Shown here: piece by piece, positions 44,430 to 55,088 of the stretch
How positions within the stretch are numbered: position 1 is the stretch's first letter
How the letters are laid out: every line of letters starts with the position of its first letter
Assembly: GCA_029204225.1 (NCBI GenBank)
Contig: CM055095.1
Location: forward strand, 32,985,732 to 33,049,731
Reading direction: 5' to 3'
DNA length: 64,000 nucleotides
DNA from: Diphasiastrum complanatum
Lineage: Eukaryota > Streptophyta > Lycopodiopsida > Lycopodiales > Lycopodiaceae
Position numbers and translations under genes: made by a program
The notes under the pieces: generated by a model
The model's input: only the letters and a program-made list of their open reading frames with translations
Databases searched by the model: none
What the model was told of the DNA's origin: nothing

Positions 44430-45665
44430 CATATGAGTGTTCAGATGTGCAGCATACATGTACATACCAAAAGAGAAAAGAAACAAGCTCAATGAAAAGT
44501 CGATGCAGACAATAATGGTTGGTTATTCGAATGGCTCACAGATCTACCGACTCTACAATCCAACCTCAAAGAAGATGGTAATGAACAAAGACATGAAGTT
44601 TGATGAATCGACATTTCCAAGAGTCAAAGAATCAAAAGGCCATGGAATCTTCTCAATAGTAGCAATTGAAGAGGGATATCGAGGCCATACATTGAATTCG
44701 AATGTCAAACCAAAAATTTTAGAACAGGAAGCGGAAGACCAACCTATAGAATAAATTGAAAAACATACACACCAGCAGCGACAAATTGAACCAAAGAGGT
44801 CACAAAGAATGAGAAGAACCCTTGACTAATTCCTCGACAATCTACAATGGAGTGAAGAAGCAGATGTTGAATTCTACAGCTACACTGAAGAATCAACGAC
44901 ATATCTGGAAGCTATCCAGAATCCAGAAAGAGAATTTTGGAAGCAAGCAATATCGGAGGAGATCGAATTGATGAGGTAGAATCAAGCGTAGACACTTGAG
45001 TCACTTCCTGAAGGAAAGAAGAAAGTCGACTGCAAATGGGTGTAACAAAAGAAGCTGAAATCAGGTGGAAGTGTCGGAAGGTACAAGGCTTGACTTGTCA
45101 CCAAGGGCTACACACAGAGGTATGGTATCGACTACTTCGATACATACTCACCGATGGTCAAGATGACAAGCATTCGACTACTCCTCGCCTATTCAATAAA
45201 ATATGATATGGAAATACACTAGATAGATGTAAAGACAGCCTTTCTCCACGGAGACCTAGATGAAGAAATCTTCATGAAGCAGCCTGAAGGATCTGAAGAC
45301 CTGAACAATCGAGATTACGCTTGTCGGCTACATTGATATCTCAAGCAGCATCACGAGCTTGGTACAAGAAGCTCGAGAGTCTTCTGAAGTCTCTAGGCTT
45401 CACTCCTACACAACCAGACTGTAATGTCTACATAAAAAATAGAAAAGAAGTTTGTGATTCTAATGATATTTGTGGATGACTCTCTAGTAATAGAAAATTT
45501 ATTGACATTGATTAATTAAATAAGAAGTCAAATATATGCAAATTATGAGATCATAGTTCTAGGAGAAACGACGAAATGTCTAGGGCTGCAAATCAAAAGA
45601 GACAAAACAAGAGGAGTCATGCATCTGAATCAATCAGAATACGCTGAAAAATTTGTTTGTGACTA
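44430..45665 (+). pseudogene. Ty1/copia integrase C-terminus and reverse transcriptase
   Basis: 44437-44754 reads MFRCAAYMYIPKEKRNK, TIMVGYSNGSQIYRLY and KKMVMNKDMKFDE (integrase C-terminal region). After stops come [75 protein letters not shown] (catalytic motif, FVDD for YVDD), TTKCLGLQIKRDK and HLNQSEYAEKFV. About ten stops or shifts are visible. It ends inside RT; RNase H is missing. Confidence 0.85.
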
Positions 45666-45814
45666 ATGACCTTAAGATGACCCAGACACTCTAATTGAGA
45701 CATATGGAGTAGTGCACATATGTGTGACAGATATAGACAAGAGGACTACATGAAGAGATGTGATCTATTTATAGTTGGACTGCATGGAGATTGCATGGAT
45801 TCATGCACTAGATA

Positions 45815-46375
45815 CTACTCTCTATATATTGGGGTAGAGATTCTTTTGTCAACAACTTGGTTTAGGTCACCAGTTGCTCTCTTTTCCTTTGCTATCACAT
45901 GGCATGGCTTGGGGGCTAGATCCAGGATTGATCTAGGTTTGGTTGGGTGGTTTTGCTCCATAGTGTCTCTTGTTGTGTTTCCTATCCTCACCTTAGATGT
46001 TTTCCCTAGTGGTCTTTACACTGGTTCATGTAGAGAAAACTACTCTCTATATATTGGGGTAGAAATCCTCCTATCGACAACTTGGTTCAGGTCACCAGTT
46101 GCTCTCTTCTCCTCTTGCTATCACATGGCATGGCTTGGGGGCTAGATCCATGATTGATCTAGGTCTAGTTGGGTGGTTTTTCTCCATAGTGTCTCATGTT
46201 GTGTTTTCCTATTCTCATCTTAGAAAATTTTCCTAATGGTCTTTACACTTATTGTGGAGTTAAAGCTAGGGAAGAGCTAGTAAGCACTCAAGTGGATGGC
46301 ATTTTTGGTATTGGATCTCGATTGGATCTATTCAAGGTGCTTCCTCCATTATTTCACAAGTATTTCTTGTCAATG
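45815..46375 (+). repeat. Family F-related LTR segment with a 225-bp tandem duplication
   Basis: CTACTCTCTATATATTGGGG begins at 45815 and again at 46040, and the units match over about 200 bp. The right part (46245-46375, GTGGAGTTAAAGCTAGG to AAGGTGCTTCCTCCATTATTT) matches the 3' end of the family F LTR (41735-41850). No PBS follows. It is probably a divergent F-type LTR end with an internal duplication. Confidence 0.7.
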
Positions 46376-46752
46376 GGCAGTTGCATCTGACGTAACTAAA
46401 TGTTTTTAGGAACCACTTTGTAATCTCAATTTTTGGTAAGCTAGACTGCATATTTGATTTTTGGTATTTTTCTATTTGATATCACAGAATATAATGCCAT
46501 TCTAGATATTTGTTTCTCAAAGGAGAGTTCAAAATCATCCTTTAATCAAGGCCTTATTTCCACTAATTAATTGGTGCACCAACTAATTGATTTTTTTAAT
46601 TGTTCAATAACGAACTCTATCCCATCAAAATTTGTAACTAGACGTTGAAGTGTATGTGAAGTTTCAAGGTCTAAATATGGATAATTCACAGCTTTCATTT
46701 TTTAGAAAAAGACAAATTTACTAGCAACAACGGGTTTCTCATAGAGTATTAT
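46376..46752. other. No gene seen
   Basis: AT-rich, short frames only. Confidence 0.4.
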
Positions 46753-46867
46753 CATTATTGAATGGATAATCCAACTGGGTTGGCTGAGTTGGTTAACTTG
46801 GCATCCAAAGTTTCTTTGGTCCCAGGTTCAAGCCCTCGTAAACCAAGATGCATTATTGAATGGATAA
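46753..46867 (+). mobile_element. 81-bp tRNA-like retroposon with perfect 17-bp target duplication
   Basis: CATTATTGAATGGATAA occurs at 46753-46769 and 46851-46867, flanking an 81-bp insert (46770-46850). The insert has a tRNA-like A box TGGCTGAGTTGG followed by TTAACTTGG, and a B box GGTTCAAGCCC about 38 nt further on, and ends AAACCAAGATG. It has no long body and no poly-A. A perfect long duplication is the mark of LINE-driven target-primed insertion. Related copies are at 30364 and 31350, and a half copy at 30979. Confidence 0.85.
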
Positions 46868-47529
46868 CTTTGGATCTTCAACAAAATAGTAGCTGAACTT
46901 TTGTAGGTAAGAGATTCTATTACAAATGCTAGTGGTAAAGAGTCCTATGATCTTTGCCTAAAAAACTAGTCGAAATCATGTGGTTGTTTGTGTCAAAATG
47001 AGATGCATGCTAAATGTAGCATGTCACCTCAGCTTGGAAGGCTTGTAGTATTTTTGCATTGGTGTGATTTACATAACAACATTATGTACAACATTTAAGC
47101 TTAACTAATTCAAAGACTTAAAATGCGGCATTTGAATTTGGGTCTTCATAAATATAATAACAAACCTGGCTACATCTAGGACAAAATTGGACTCGCTTGA
47201 GCACTTTGCACATAAAAAGTTGAAAAATGCTCCTTACAATACGAGGTTTTAACATAAATCCCTCTTATGGTGTGTGCAGAAGCACATGTGCTCGAAAATA
47301 AATTTTCCATGTTTTTTACTTATATTTAATATTGAAGATATGTTGCTTTGCCTGCAAAATATCATCGATCAAGAAATGTTTGATCATCATATTTTCTTTT
47401 GCTTGAAAGTGTGACTAATGGCATTACTTGAAATATTTATATGATCAAAAAGTTCTGTATTCAATTGCCGATGTCATAAGACACCAAATGAAAGTTCGAA
47501 TGCCAATTGTACATTTTTAAAACTTCTTA
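46868..47529. other. No gene seen
   Basis: AT-rich sequence with no convincing frame or repeat. Confidence 0.4.
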
Positions 47530-47965
47530 TTGCAATACCTGAAGAATCTCCTAGGAGATCAACAAGAGAACAAAGAGCACTAGCCAGATTCGTGCTAGGC
47601 AGCTCAGCTTCGACATCTGAAGAGTTTTGCGGATTCAACGGTGAACCGCAAACCTACAAGGAAGCCATCGATAGTTCAGACAAGGACAAATGGGTGCAAG
47701 CCATTAACAAGGAGATCGAATCCATGAAGAAGAATGAGGTATGGACGCTGCAACATGTACTAGATAAGTGAAAAACCATGCAATGCAAGTGATAATCATA
47801 GTGCCATTGCCTTATCGGCCAACCCTAGATTTCACTCTAGGAGTAAGCACATCGAGATTTGATATCACTATGTAAGGACCAAGGTTCTCGACAAAGATGT
47901 AGGCTTAACGTACTGCCGAACACAAGACATGGTTGCAGATGTATCATCGATGCTGCTTCAAATTT
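47530..47965 (+). pseudogene. Family E copia fragment, linker joined to RNase H
   Basis: 47530-47795 reads ESPRRSTREQRALARFVLGS, EEFCGFNGEPQTYKEAI and KWVQAINKEIESMKKNEVWTL, almost the wording of element E at 23.1-23.4 kb. After CKTMQCK-like sequence the RT is missing. The text resumes with HSAIALSANPRFHSRSKHIEI.YHYVRTKVLDKD and TQDMVADV, the RNase H end. An internal deletion of roughly 1 kb removed the catalytic RT. Confidence 0.8.
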
Positions 47966-50204
47966 TGATATTTGGATTCAAAACCATGATTTGTTTATCC
48001 TTACATTTGAAATTAAATCCATACTTTGTTGTCCCATCCTGCAGGCTTTGTTGGATTTGCTATTGTAGAATCTTATTCAAATCCCAAGGGACAAACGACA
48101 GTTCCTTGCTTGCATGTGTCAGCTTCTATTTACACTTTCACTTCACATCATCTACGAGCGATATGACAAATTTACCAAAACAATGACATAATTTGTTCAT
48201 GAGAGCAACAACATGGTGGGGAAACCATAAACCCCACGTCACAAATGATTCTACTCAAAAAACATTCTCTCTCTTTGATGAGTAGTCTATGTACGCCACA
48301 ATTTTCCAATATGAACCCAAGAATAGAATGGCTAATAATTAAAAAAAGGATCACCAACCATGTTCATGGATCGGTTTGAGAGTCAGATCGGAAATTGGAT
48401 ATCTCCTAAAACTCTTCAGAGTAATAGAAAAATCTAATATCAACAATGGCTAAGCCCAACTTTCATGATTATATGGGTCAGAGACTCTCCAAAGAGCATA
48501 TACTAAACCCGAACCTGAACTCTGGGCCCAATACTCTGAAAACGTTTCAACACTGCTTCCTTACTTTAAGAAAGTATCGTGTACTATCAGTTTACATCTC
48601 TAAATAATCATCCTCATTTTTCCTGGAACTGGCCATGGCACTTGATTTCTAAGAACACTAGAAGTGATCTCATAAAAAATGGCTTTCTCTTAATTAGGTT
48701 TTTCTTCAAAAGGAATCTTTCTACCGGTAACCGTACAAAGGCCTTCATAGCATGAGATTTCAAACCCACTTTAGGATAGAAATGTCTTTTGCCCATAAGT
48801 GACTGTCTAGCACAATCCCCCAGGCATTCTCCATAGAGCCGAGAAAAGAATGCGCACGCTAAACGAGAGATATCCCTTAGATAGAAAGGGCAAATGCATA
48901 TTCTAGGATGCGACGAATCGGATTCCATATCGATCCTCTTTGTGAATCTAGCACAAAGACCAATAGAATACCCACCACCTAGAAATCTGTGAACAATACT
49001 CTAAATAACCCAGTAATCCAAAGTTTCATAGGAGTGATGAGATAGGGTTTCATAGATACATGTCTATAGTAATGAAAACATTCTTCAAGTCCACTTTGAA
49101 GATGTTAACAATGACTTTAATGTAGAAGGAATCTTTAAGAAGTTTGGATCTTTATGTGAACCATCCATTAGAACTATATGATAGTCGATTGAGAAGATCA
49201 GAGATCAGTTTGAAGCCAAATTCCCAAAGTATATTGCAAGATTGGTACTAATTCTCACCAGCCATCATGGGCCAATATCCATAACCATTATGTCTCATCT
49301 AGGATGATTCCCATCATCGATGATAAAGTACCATGGTGCATTTCAGTAATCCAAGGAGATTTTGTCCCATAGTATGGATCCTAAGTTGGGGATCTGCAAC
49401 CATAATAGCACTAGGCAAGACTCTAGGGAGCATCACCACGAGAAATTTTGCCTTAGAAGTTAATACTGATGGATCTCAAATTCAGGCCACCTTATACCTA
49501 CGATTGGACTAGCATTGGTTCCCTCTAGCAACCCAAATAATCGACTAAATGGTATATCGCGAGCTGCCCTAGGATTCATATGACGGATCTAGAATATCAA
49601 TTTATTCCTTTGTCTAGCGACGTATGCCAACTATTTCAATGAGGGATTCCATGATACCATTTCTACACACCTGAGTTTCATCGTAATCTACTCCCCTTAG
49701 ACATCTTATTCAGAATACTACATCACAAAGACTACAACTATATTGAAGTATACAAAATCAAACCAGGCGGATCTTGGCGCCTAGATAATCTGATGCTACA
49801 TCCACTCACTACACAGAAGAAGCACACTCACCCCCAAGGATCCCCTACTACGATCCATGTTAGCCGAATTTTTGACACCAAAAATCGGGCTAATTTTGGA
49901 ACTAATTTTGCTATGATATGTAAATCGGCATGTAAAAGCTACAAAATTTCAATGTAAAATGGCTGAAAATCGCCAATAGTTAGGGGTCTCAGCCCACCGT
50001 AATGTGGCTAGAGAAGTAATTATGGCATTAGAATTGGCCCTTAAAATTTTGATGGCCTTTAAAAACTGGCCCATAGGATAATTTCGGCTATTACGCCAAC
50101 TTTTGCAATGTACTGTGACTTTTGATACTAATATAAAATCGAGGTACTGTGTTTTTTAGGTTTGCTGCTCAATTGGGGGAGGGGGCTCAATTACCGTATC
50201 TTCA
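47966..50204. other. No recognised gene over 2.2 kb
   Basis: The longest frame is 104 codons on the minus strand (48928-48614), rich in Arg, Lys, Phe and Cys, without a recognisable motif. Base composition is slightly less AT-biased than the neighbourhood between 48600 and 49850. It could be old unique DNA or an unrecognised insertion. Confidence 0.35.
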
Positions 50205-51180
50205 AGCGTGTGTTTTTGACTTTAATTAAAGTCATAAATGTGAGTGAGGCAGATGTGTTGTGGTTGATCCAAAATTTTCAAGACTTCCTTGGAGGGCAAG
50301 AACTAGTAACTCAATTCTTGACTTTGGTGGAAAACTTGTCTTCTTCATTGTGATCAAATCCTACTAAGTGGCATTAGCTCTTTGTAAGCACATATCTTAG
50401 TGAGAGAGAAGCATCACATTTCTGGAAATTTGAATTTCATTCCAACTCTAAAGAGGTAGAGTCATTGGTACTTGGTGGTGGAGTCCAATAGGGGTGAATG
50501 AATTCAATTTTTTTGAGCAAAATTTTGACATTATATGTATGAAACTCAAATAAGTTCTATTCAAATTTCTTTGTGAGAGTGTGAGGGCCAAGTTGTGATC
50601 CCATTGGGAGTCTAGAACAGGGAGGAGTCCATATTTGATTGTTCATACATGGTTGGGATCTTTGTGAATCTCTAGATGTCTAATTTTTAAGCTTGGTGAA
50701 AAATTATTGACATAGATTGTTATCAAACCATTTCATGTCCATTCAAAATCTCAAGAGTGAGATTATTTGGGTCAAGAGTGAGTCCAAAAGAAGTGATTAA
50801 GTTTGATTTTTGAGTATTTGAAATAGAACCCATCCTTTGTTCGAGAATATCAAAAGTTGAGTGAAAATAACTAGTCAAGAGAAAAGGAAAATCTAGGTGT
50901 CAAATCTTTTCAAATCCATTCCAACTCTCAAAAGAAAGAGTCATTGGTGTTTGTTGAGTCCAATAGGGGTGTTTGGATCTGCTTTTTGTGATTTGATAGA
51001 GTGCCTTTGTCTTAGTGATCAAATTAAAGCTTAGTTTCGAATTGACTAGGTTGAAAAGAGACATGATTCAAAATTTGTCGTCTAGATCTTGTGTAGATCC
51101 TTTTAGATTGTTGAATGTGTTCAAATATAGCTTCTTGAGAGTCACAAATTACATTTTGAAAAGTCACATCACAAGGTTTT
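50205..51180 (+). mobile_element. Family A, third copy: leader fragment only
   Basis: Follows 3890-5050 with small differences, including the stem-loop modules at about 50442, 50745 and 50930 and the opening of the frame (LLNVFKYSFLRVTNYILKSHITRF, 51110-51180). It is cut on the left near 50205 and on the right exactly after ...HITRF, where unrelated sequence begins. No LTR is attached. Confidence 0.85.
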
Positions 51181-51319
51181 TGTTGTGGGTATTTCCTGCA
51201 TAGTAATAAACAAGTGGGTTCCACCACTTAAAATACTGTTGGCCAAGCCTTACCTAGTGGGCCCTGCCAAGATAGCATAAGAAGTACCCAAGACAGGGCA
51301 AGGCACTATGCTAATTTAT

Positions 51320-51500
51320 CTCGGAAGCACAAGGTATTCATGGTCAACGACTAGGTGTTTTTGAGAGTCCCTAGTCACTCTAAGGGCTTGAAAATTGGGA
51401 AGTGTGCAAAGTTGGCGCCTAGGTATTGTGGTCCTTTTAAGATTATCCAAGTGATAAACAAGGTCGCATACAATGAAGGCTCTTGAACTCCAATTGAATG
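51320..51500 (+). pseudogene. Ty3/gypsy integrase C-terminal fragment
   Basis: Reads KHKVFMVND, VFLRVPSHSKGLKIGKCAKL, then APRYCGPFKIIQVINKVAYN, the typical C-terminal end of plant gypsy integrase. The rest of the element is absent. Confidence 0.75.
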
Positions 51501-51787
51501 ATTCAGACAAATGCATAATTAAATAATATAGTATTAGGACTGAAATAGATTGTTCCTAGTTTCCGAGCACCAGTTGGGAAGCCTTGGTGTTCTTCCTTTT
51601 TGTTTGTGCTCTTTCCTTTTGTTGTAAGTTTTATGTAGATCTTAGGAAGTGGACGGACTGGTCTACCACTCACTGCAATGCGAACTACTGATAGATCTAG
51701 CATAGCCACTACATCATTAGTTCTTACGTTCGACACTAAATGATTGCATTCATGTTTGTATAACAAAGAGATTTTGGACAACAATAC

Positions 51788-52141
51788 ATGCATGTCGAGT
51801 ACAAGATTGGGTACCAACAAGGTTACAATGCTTTGGTTGACCATCTTGCTCAACAAGGCATTCATCATATGGTGAATTCTTGCTACATTAATCTCATTTG
51901 CTTCTATTATTTAGTAATCATTTTTATTAGTTTTTCTTGCTTGTTAATGAATTTCATTTACTTTACTTATTTGCTATTGACTTTTGTTATCTTTTGTAAT
52001 GTGTAGAGAAGTTCGGCATCTTCTGTAGAGGAGGGGTCGGGTGAAGAAGCCGGTGAAGTGGAGGCGGAAGAGGAGATGTCCAAAAGTGAAAGTGAAAGAC
52101 AAGCTTCCGCACAAGACTCGGATTCAGACGATGACAATTAA
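51788..52141 (+). pseudogene. Possible last two exons of an unidentified host gene
   Basis: A first open piece (MHVEYKIGYQQGYNALVDHL, AQQGIHHM, 51788-51871) is followed by GTGAAT, then an AT- and T-rich stretch ending TTTTGTAATGTGTAG (52006), a good intron 3' end. The next piece (52007-52141) reads RSSASSVEEGSGEEAGEVEA, EEEMSKSESERQ, then SDSDDDN and a stop: a very acidic C-terminus. The donor and the upstream exon are uncertain and the family is not recognised. Copia element C landed about 250 bp after the stop, in what would be the 3' flank. Confidence 0.35.
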
Positions 52142-52272
52142 GGAGTCTTTGCTTGTTTAATGTTTAATGTTTACCTTTTAGCTTTGATGCAGCAAGTAGG
52201 AAGGAAGGAATTTTGTTTCAAGCCATTTCTTACAAACAAAACTCAATGTACTTTTTTCAAAGGATCAGAGTA

Positions 52273-52291
52273 TGTGTGTGTGTGTGTGTGT
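52273..52291. repeat. Short (TG)n run
   Basis: About 19 bp of TG repeats, downstream of the possible exon and upstream of element C. Confidence 0.9.
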
Positions 52292-52394
52292 AATTTTTGT
52301 TTCATCCACTATGTCTATCAATTGTTGTTGTACAATTTAATTATTGTCTATAATTGCATTGTTTGTTTTAAGTTTTACTCATTTATATTTTATG

Positions 52395-53085
52395 TGTGAA
52401 AAGTACAGTACTAAGGACCATAAATGGATTTTTGAATGATCCACAATGTGATTGTATGCTTGTTAAACAATCTATCAGAAACTAGTCATCAGAAAACAAG
52501 ATCTAGTTTAGCAGCTTGATAGGAAACAAGTAGAGACAATCAAAGCATTGATCAAATAGTATAATCCAACTCCACACGTGTGGAAATAAGGCTGTAGTAC
52601 GGCCTGTAGACAATGTTTACAAAGTGCCAAAGCTGGGTTTCATTGGAAATCAAGAGTAATCACCATACAATGAGAGGAAACTCGAGTTTCTCCTTGAGGC
52701 TCCAAAAAGTTTCTATCTTCTCACTATGGAGAATGGGAATACATAGTAAAACACACTTCCTTTGCAAAGTTAGGTGAAAATCCAGCATGTAATAAGGAAG
52801 TAGACTCCACTTTCTTGCCCTAATGTGAAAACCCTAGCCTAGATCCAAGAGTCATGCTTGGCAGGTGCATGGTAGGTACAAATCTCATCATAAATCATGG
52901 TCTAGATCCTACAAAGTAGGAATCACTACCAAATAGACACAACCACTCCTCTTGACTCGTGGTAACTTACTTTAGGTGTGTATGTACAAGTGGCACTTTG
53001 GCCATTCAAGTAACCAACAAACAATATTGACAAAATGTACAATATTCTACATGGCTAGATTTGCCAATGTAGGCAATTTTTCACA
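52395..53085 (-). repeat. Element C 3' LTR
   Basis: 691 bp, TGTG...CACA; palindrome TCCACACGTGTGGA at 52571-52584. Confidence 0.96.
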
Positions 53086-55088
53086 CTCCTCCTCAAATCT
53101 AGCCTTGGAGATCAGAATGCTTTTATCAATAACTCCAATTGAAGATCTAAGCTTGACAAATGAATCTTTAGGTAAAGGTTTAGTAAACAAATCAGCCAAG
53201 CAACTTGATGATGGCACGTGTTGGAGCTTGATCTCTTTAGCTTGCACTTTTTCCCTCACGAAATGATGAGCAATTTTGATGTGTTTGCTCCTTGCATGGA
53301 ATGTAGGATTAGTTGCAAGTGATTGGGCTGATTGGTTGTCATAATAGATGATAGGGATCTCCTCCTCCATGACATGAAGCTCCACCAATAGCCTTTTGAG
53401 CCACAAGAGCTCCTTGCATGTTGATGTCAAGGCCTTGTATTCGGATTCTGTGGAAGATAGGGAGATGGTATCTTGCTTTTTGGAAAGCCATGATACTACT
53501 CCATCACATAGAAAGGTGGCAAAGGCACTTTTTGATCTTCTATCCACTTTGTCACCTGCAAAATCCGAGTCACTATAGGCTCTTAAGCCAAGATTAGTTC
53601 CTCTATACAAAATACCAAAATTCTTAGTGAATGAAATGTATCTAAGAACTCTTTTGGCCATCTTCCAATGTGAAACTAGAGAACTTTGCATGAATTGGCT
53701 TAACTTTCCAACACTATAACTAAGATCAGGTCTAGTTATAGTTAAATAGATCAAGGAGACAATAAGCCTTCTATATAATGTGATGCTTCATCACAACCAA
53801 TAGATGCTTTTACATGTTGCTCCATTGGTGTCTCAATGCCTTTACAATTCTTCATTCCAAATATATCTAGGATGGATGTAGCATATTTAGATTGACAAAT
53901 GAAGCTAAAATCACATCCTCTAATAACCTCTATTCCAAGAATGAAGCTCAATAGGCCGAGATCTACCATCTTAAACTCTTTTGCTAAAGCAATTTTTACA
54001 TCTCTAATTCCATCTAGATCATTACCACTCAAGATAATGTCATCTACATACAAAACAAGAATAATGATCATGCCATCATGAAAACTTATATACAATGATG
54101 GATCATAGGCACTCATTACAAAATTGATGGAAATGAGAAAAGAGTTTAGCCTAGAGTACCATGCTCTAGGTGCTTGCTTGAGCCCATAAAGGCTCTTCTT
54201 CAAAAAACACACCTTTCCTTCATGCTTTGCCTTGATGAAGCCCTCGGGTTGCCTCATGTAGATCTCTTCCTCCAAATAACCATTGAGGAATGAATTTGTG
54301 AAGTCAAGTTGGAATAGCTCCCAATTGAAGGTTGTAGCAAGATTAATGATCAACCTGATAGTAACAAGCTTAGCCACAGGAGCAAAAGTCTCATCATAAT
54401 CAATGCCTTTGGTTTGTAAAAAACCTTTGGCAACAAGCCTAGCTTTATGCTTGCTTATTGATCCATCTTGATTATACTTCAATCTAAGCACCCACTTGCA
54501 ATCAAGAGGTTTCTTCCCTTGAGGAAGATCCACAAGATCCCAAGTATGATTCTCAATAAGAGCATCATACTCTACTTGCATAGCATCCATCCAGCTTTTA
54601 GACTTACAAGCATCTTCATAGCATGTTGGCTCATCTAACATTGAAGTAAGAAAGGTGTAAGATGTGAAAGATGATGAGCCTTCCCTTTGATCACCTTGAC
54701 CATCATAGGTGAGCCTCAATGGCTCGGATCTTGCCCTTGTAGATCTTCTTGGAATTCTTGGAGTTCTTGGAGTTCTTGCATCTTGAGGTGGATCCTCAAG
54801 TTCTTCTTCACTTGGAAGCTCCTCCTCCATCCTAGCATGATCCTTGGCATCAAGATGATTAGTAGCATTATCATCCAAATCACAAGCATGTACTTCATAA
54901 AAAATAACATCCCTACTCACTATCACCTTGCTAGTGATGGGATTGAAGACTCTATAACCTTTGCTATTCTCACCATATCCCACAAAGCTGCCTTTGATGG
55001 ATGTTGCATCATCCTTCCTTCTCTTATCCAAGGATTGGTGTACATAGCAAGTGGATCCAAAAACTTTGAGATCCTTGAGATTGGGCTT
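53047..55088 (-). pseudogene. Element C integrase end, reverse transcriptase and RNase H
   Basis: 55088-53751 is open and carries the integrase C-terminus (VFGSTCYVHQSLDKRR, FVGYGENSKGYRVF), linker (PLRLTYDGQG), RT start (WMDAMQVEYDALIENHTWDL, CKWVLRLKYNQDG), DFTNSFLNGYLEEEIYMRQPE, SLYGLKQAPRAWY, catalytic YVDDIILSG, and FILGIEVIRG. The frame then runs into a stop at 53753-53751. The continuation (53754-53047) is in another frame: ITRPDLSYSVGKLSQFM, RNase H with YSDSDFAGDKVDRRSKS and SLSSTESEYKAL, YYDNQSAQSLATNP, ARSKHIKIAHHFV and LADLFTKPLPKD. One frameshift between 53757 and about 53775 therefore separates RT from RNase H. All catalytic motifs are intact, unlike in element E. Confidence 0.94.

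Noticed and set aside
48614-48928. Minus-strand frame of 104 codons, considered as an organelle-derived or maturase-like piece
   Set aside because: I could not match it to any family and no neighbouring organelle genes are visible; described only as part of an unassigned stretch.
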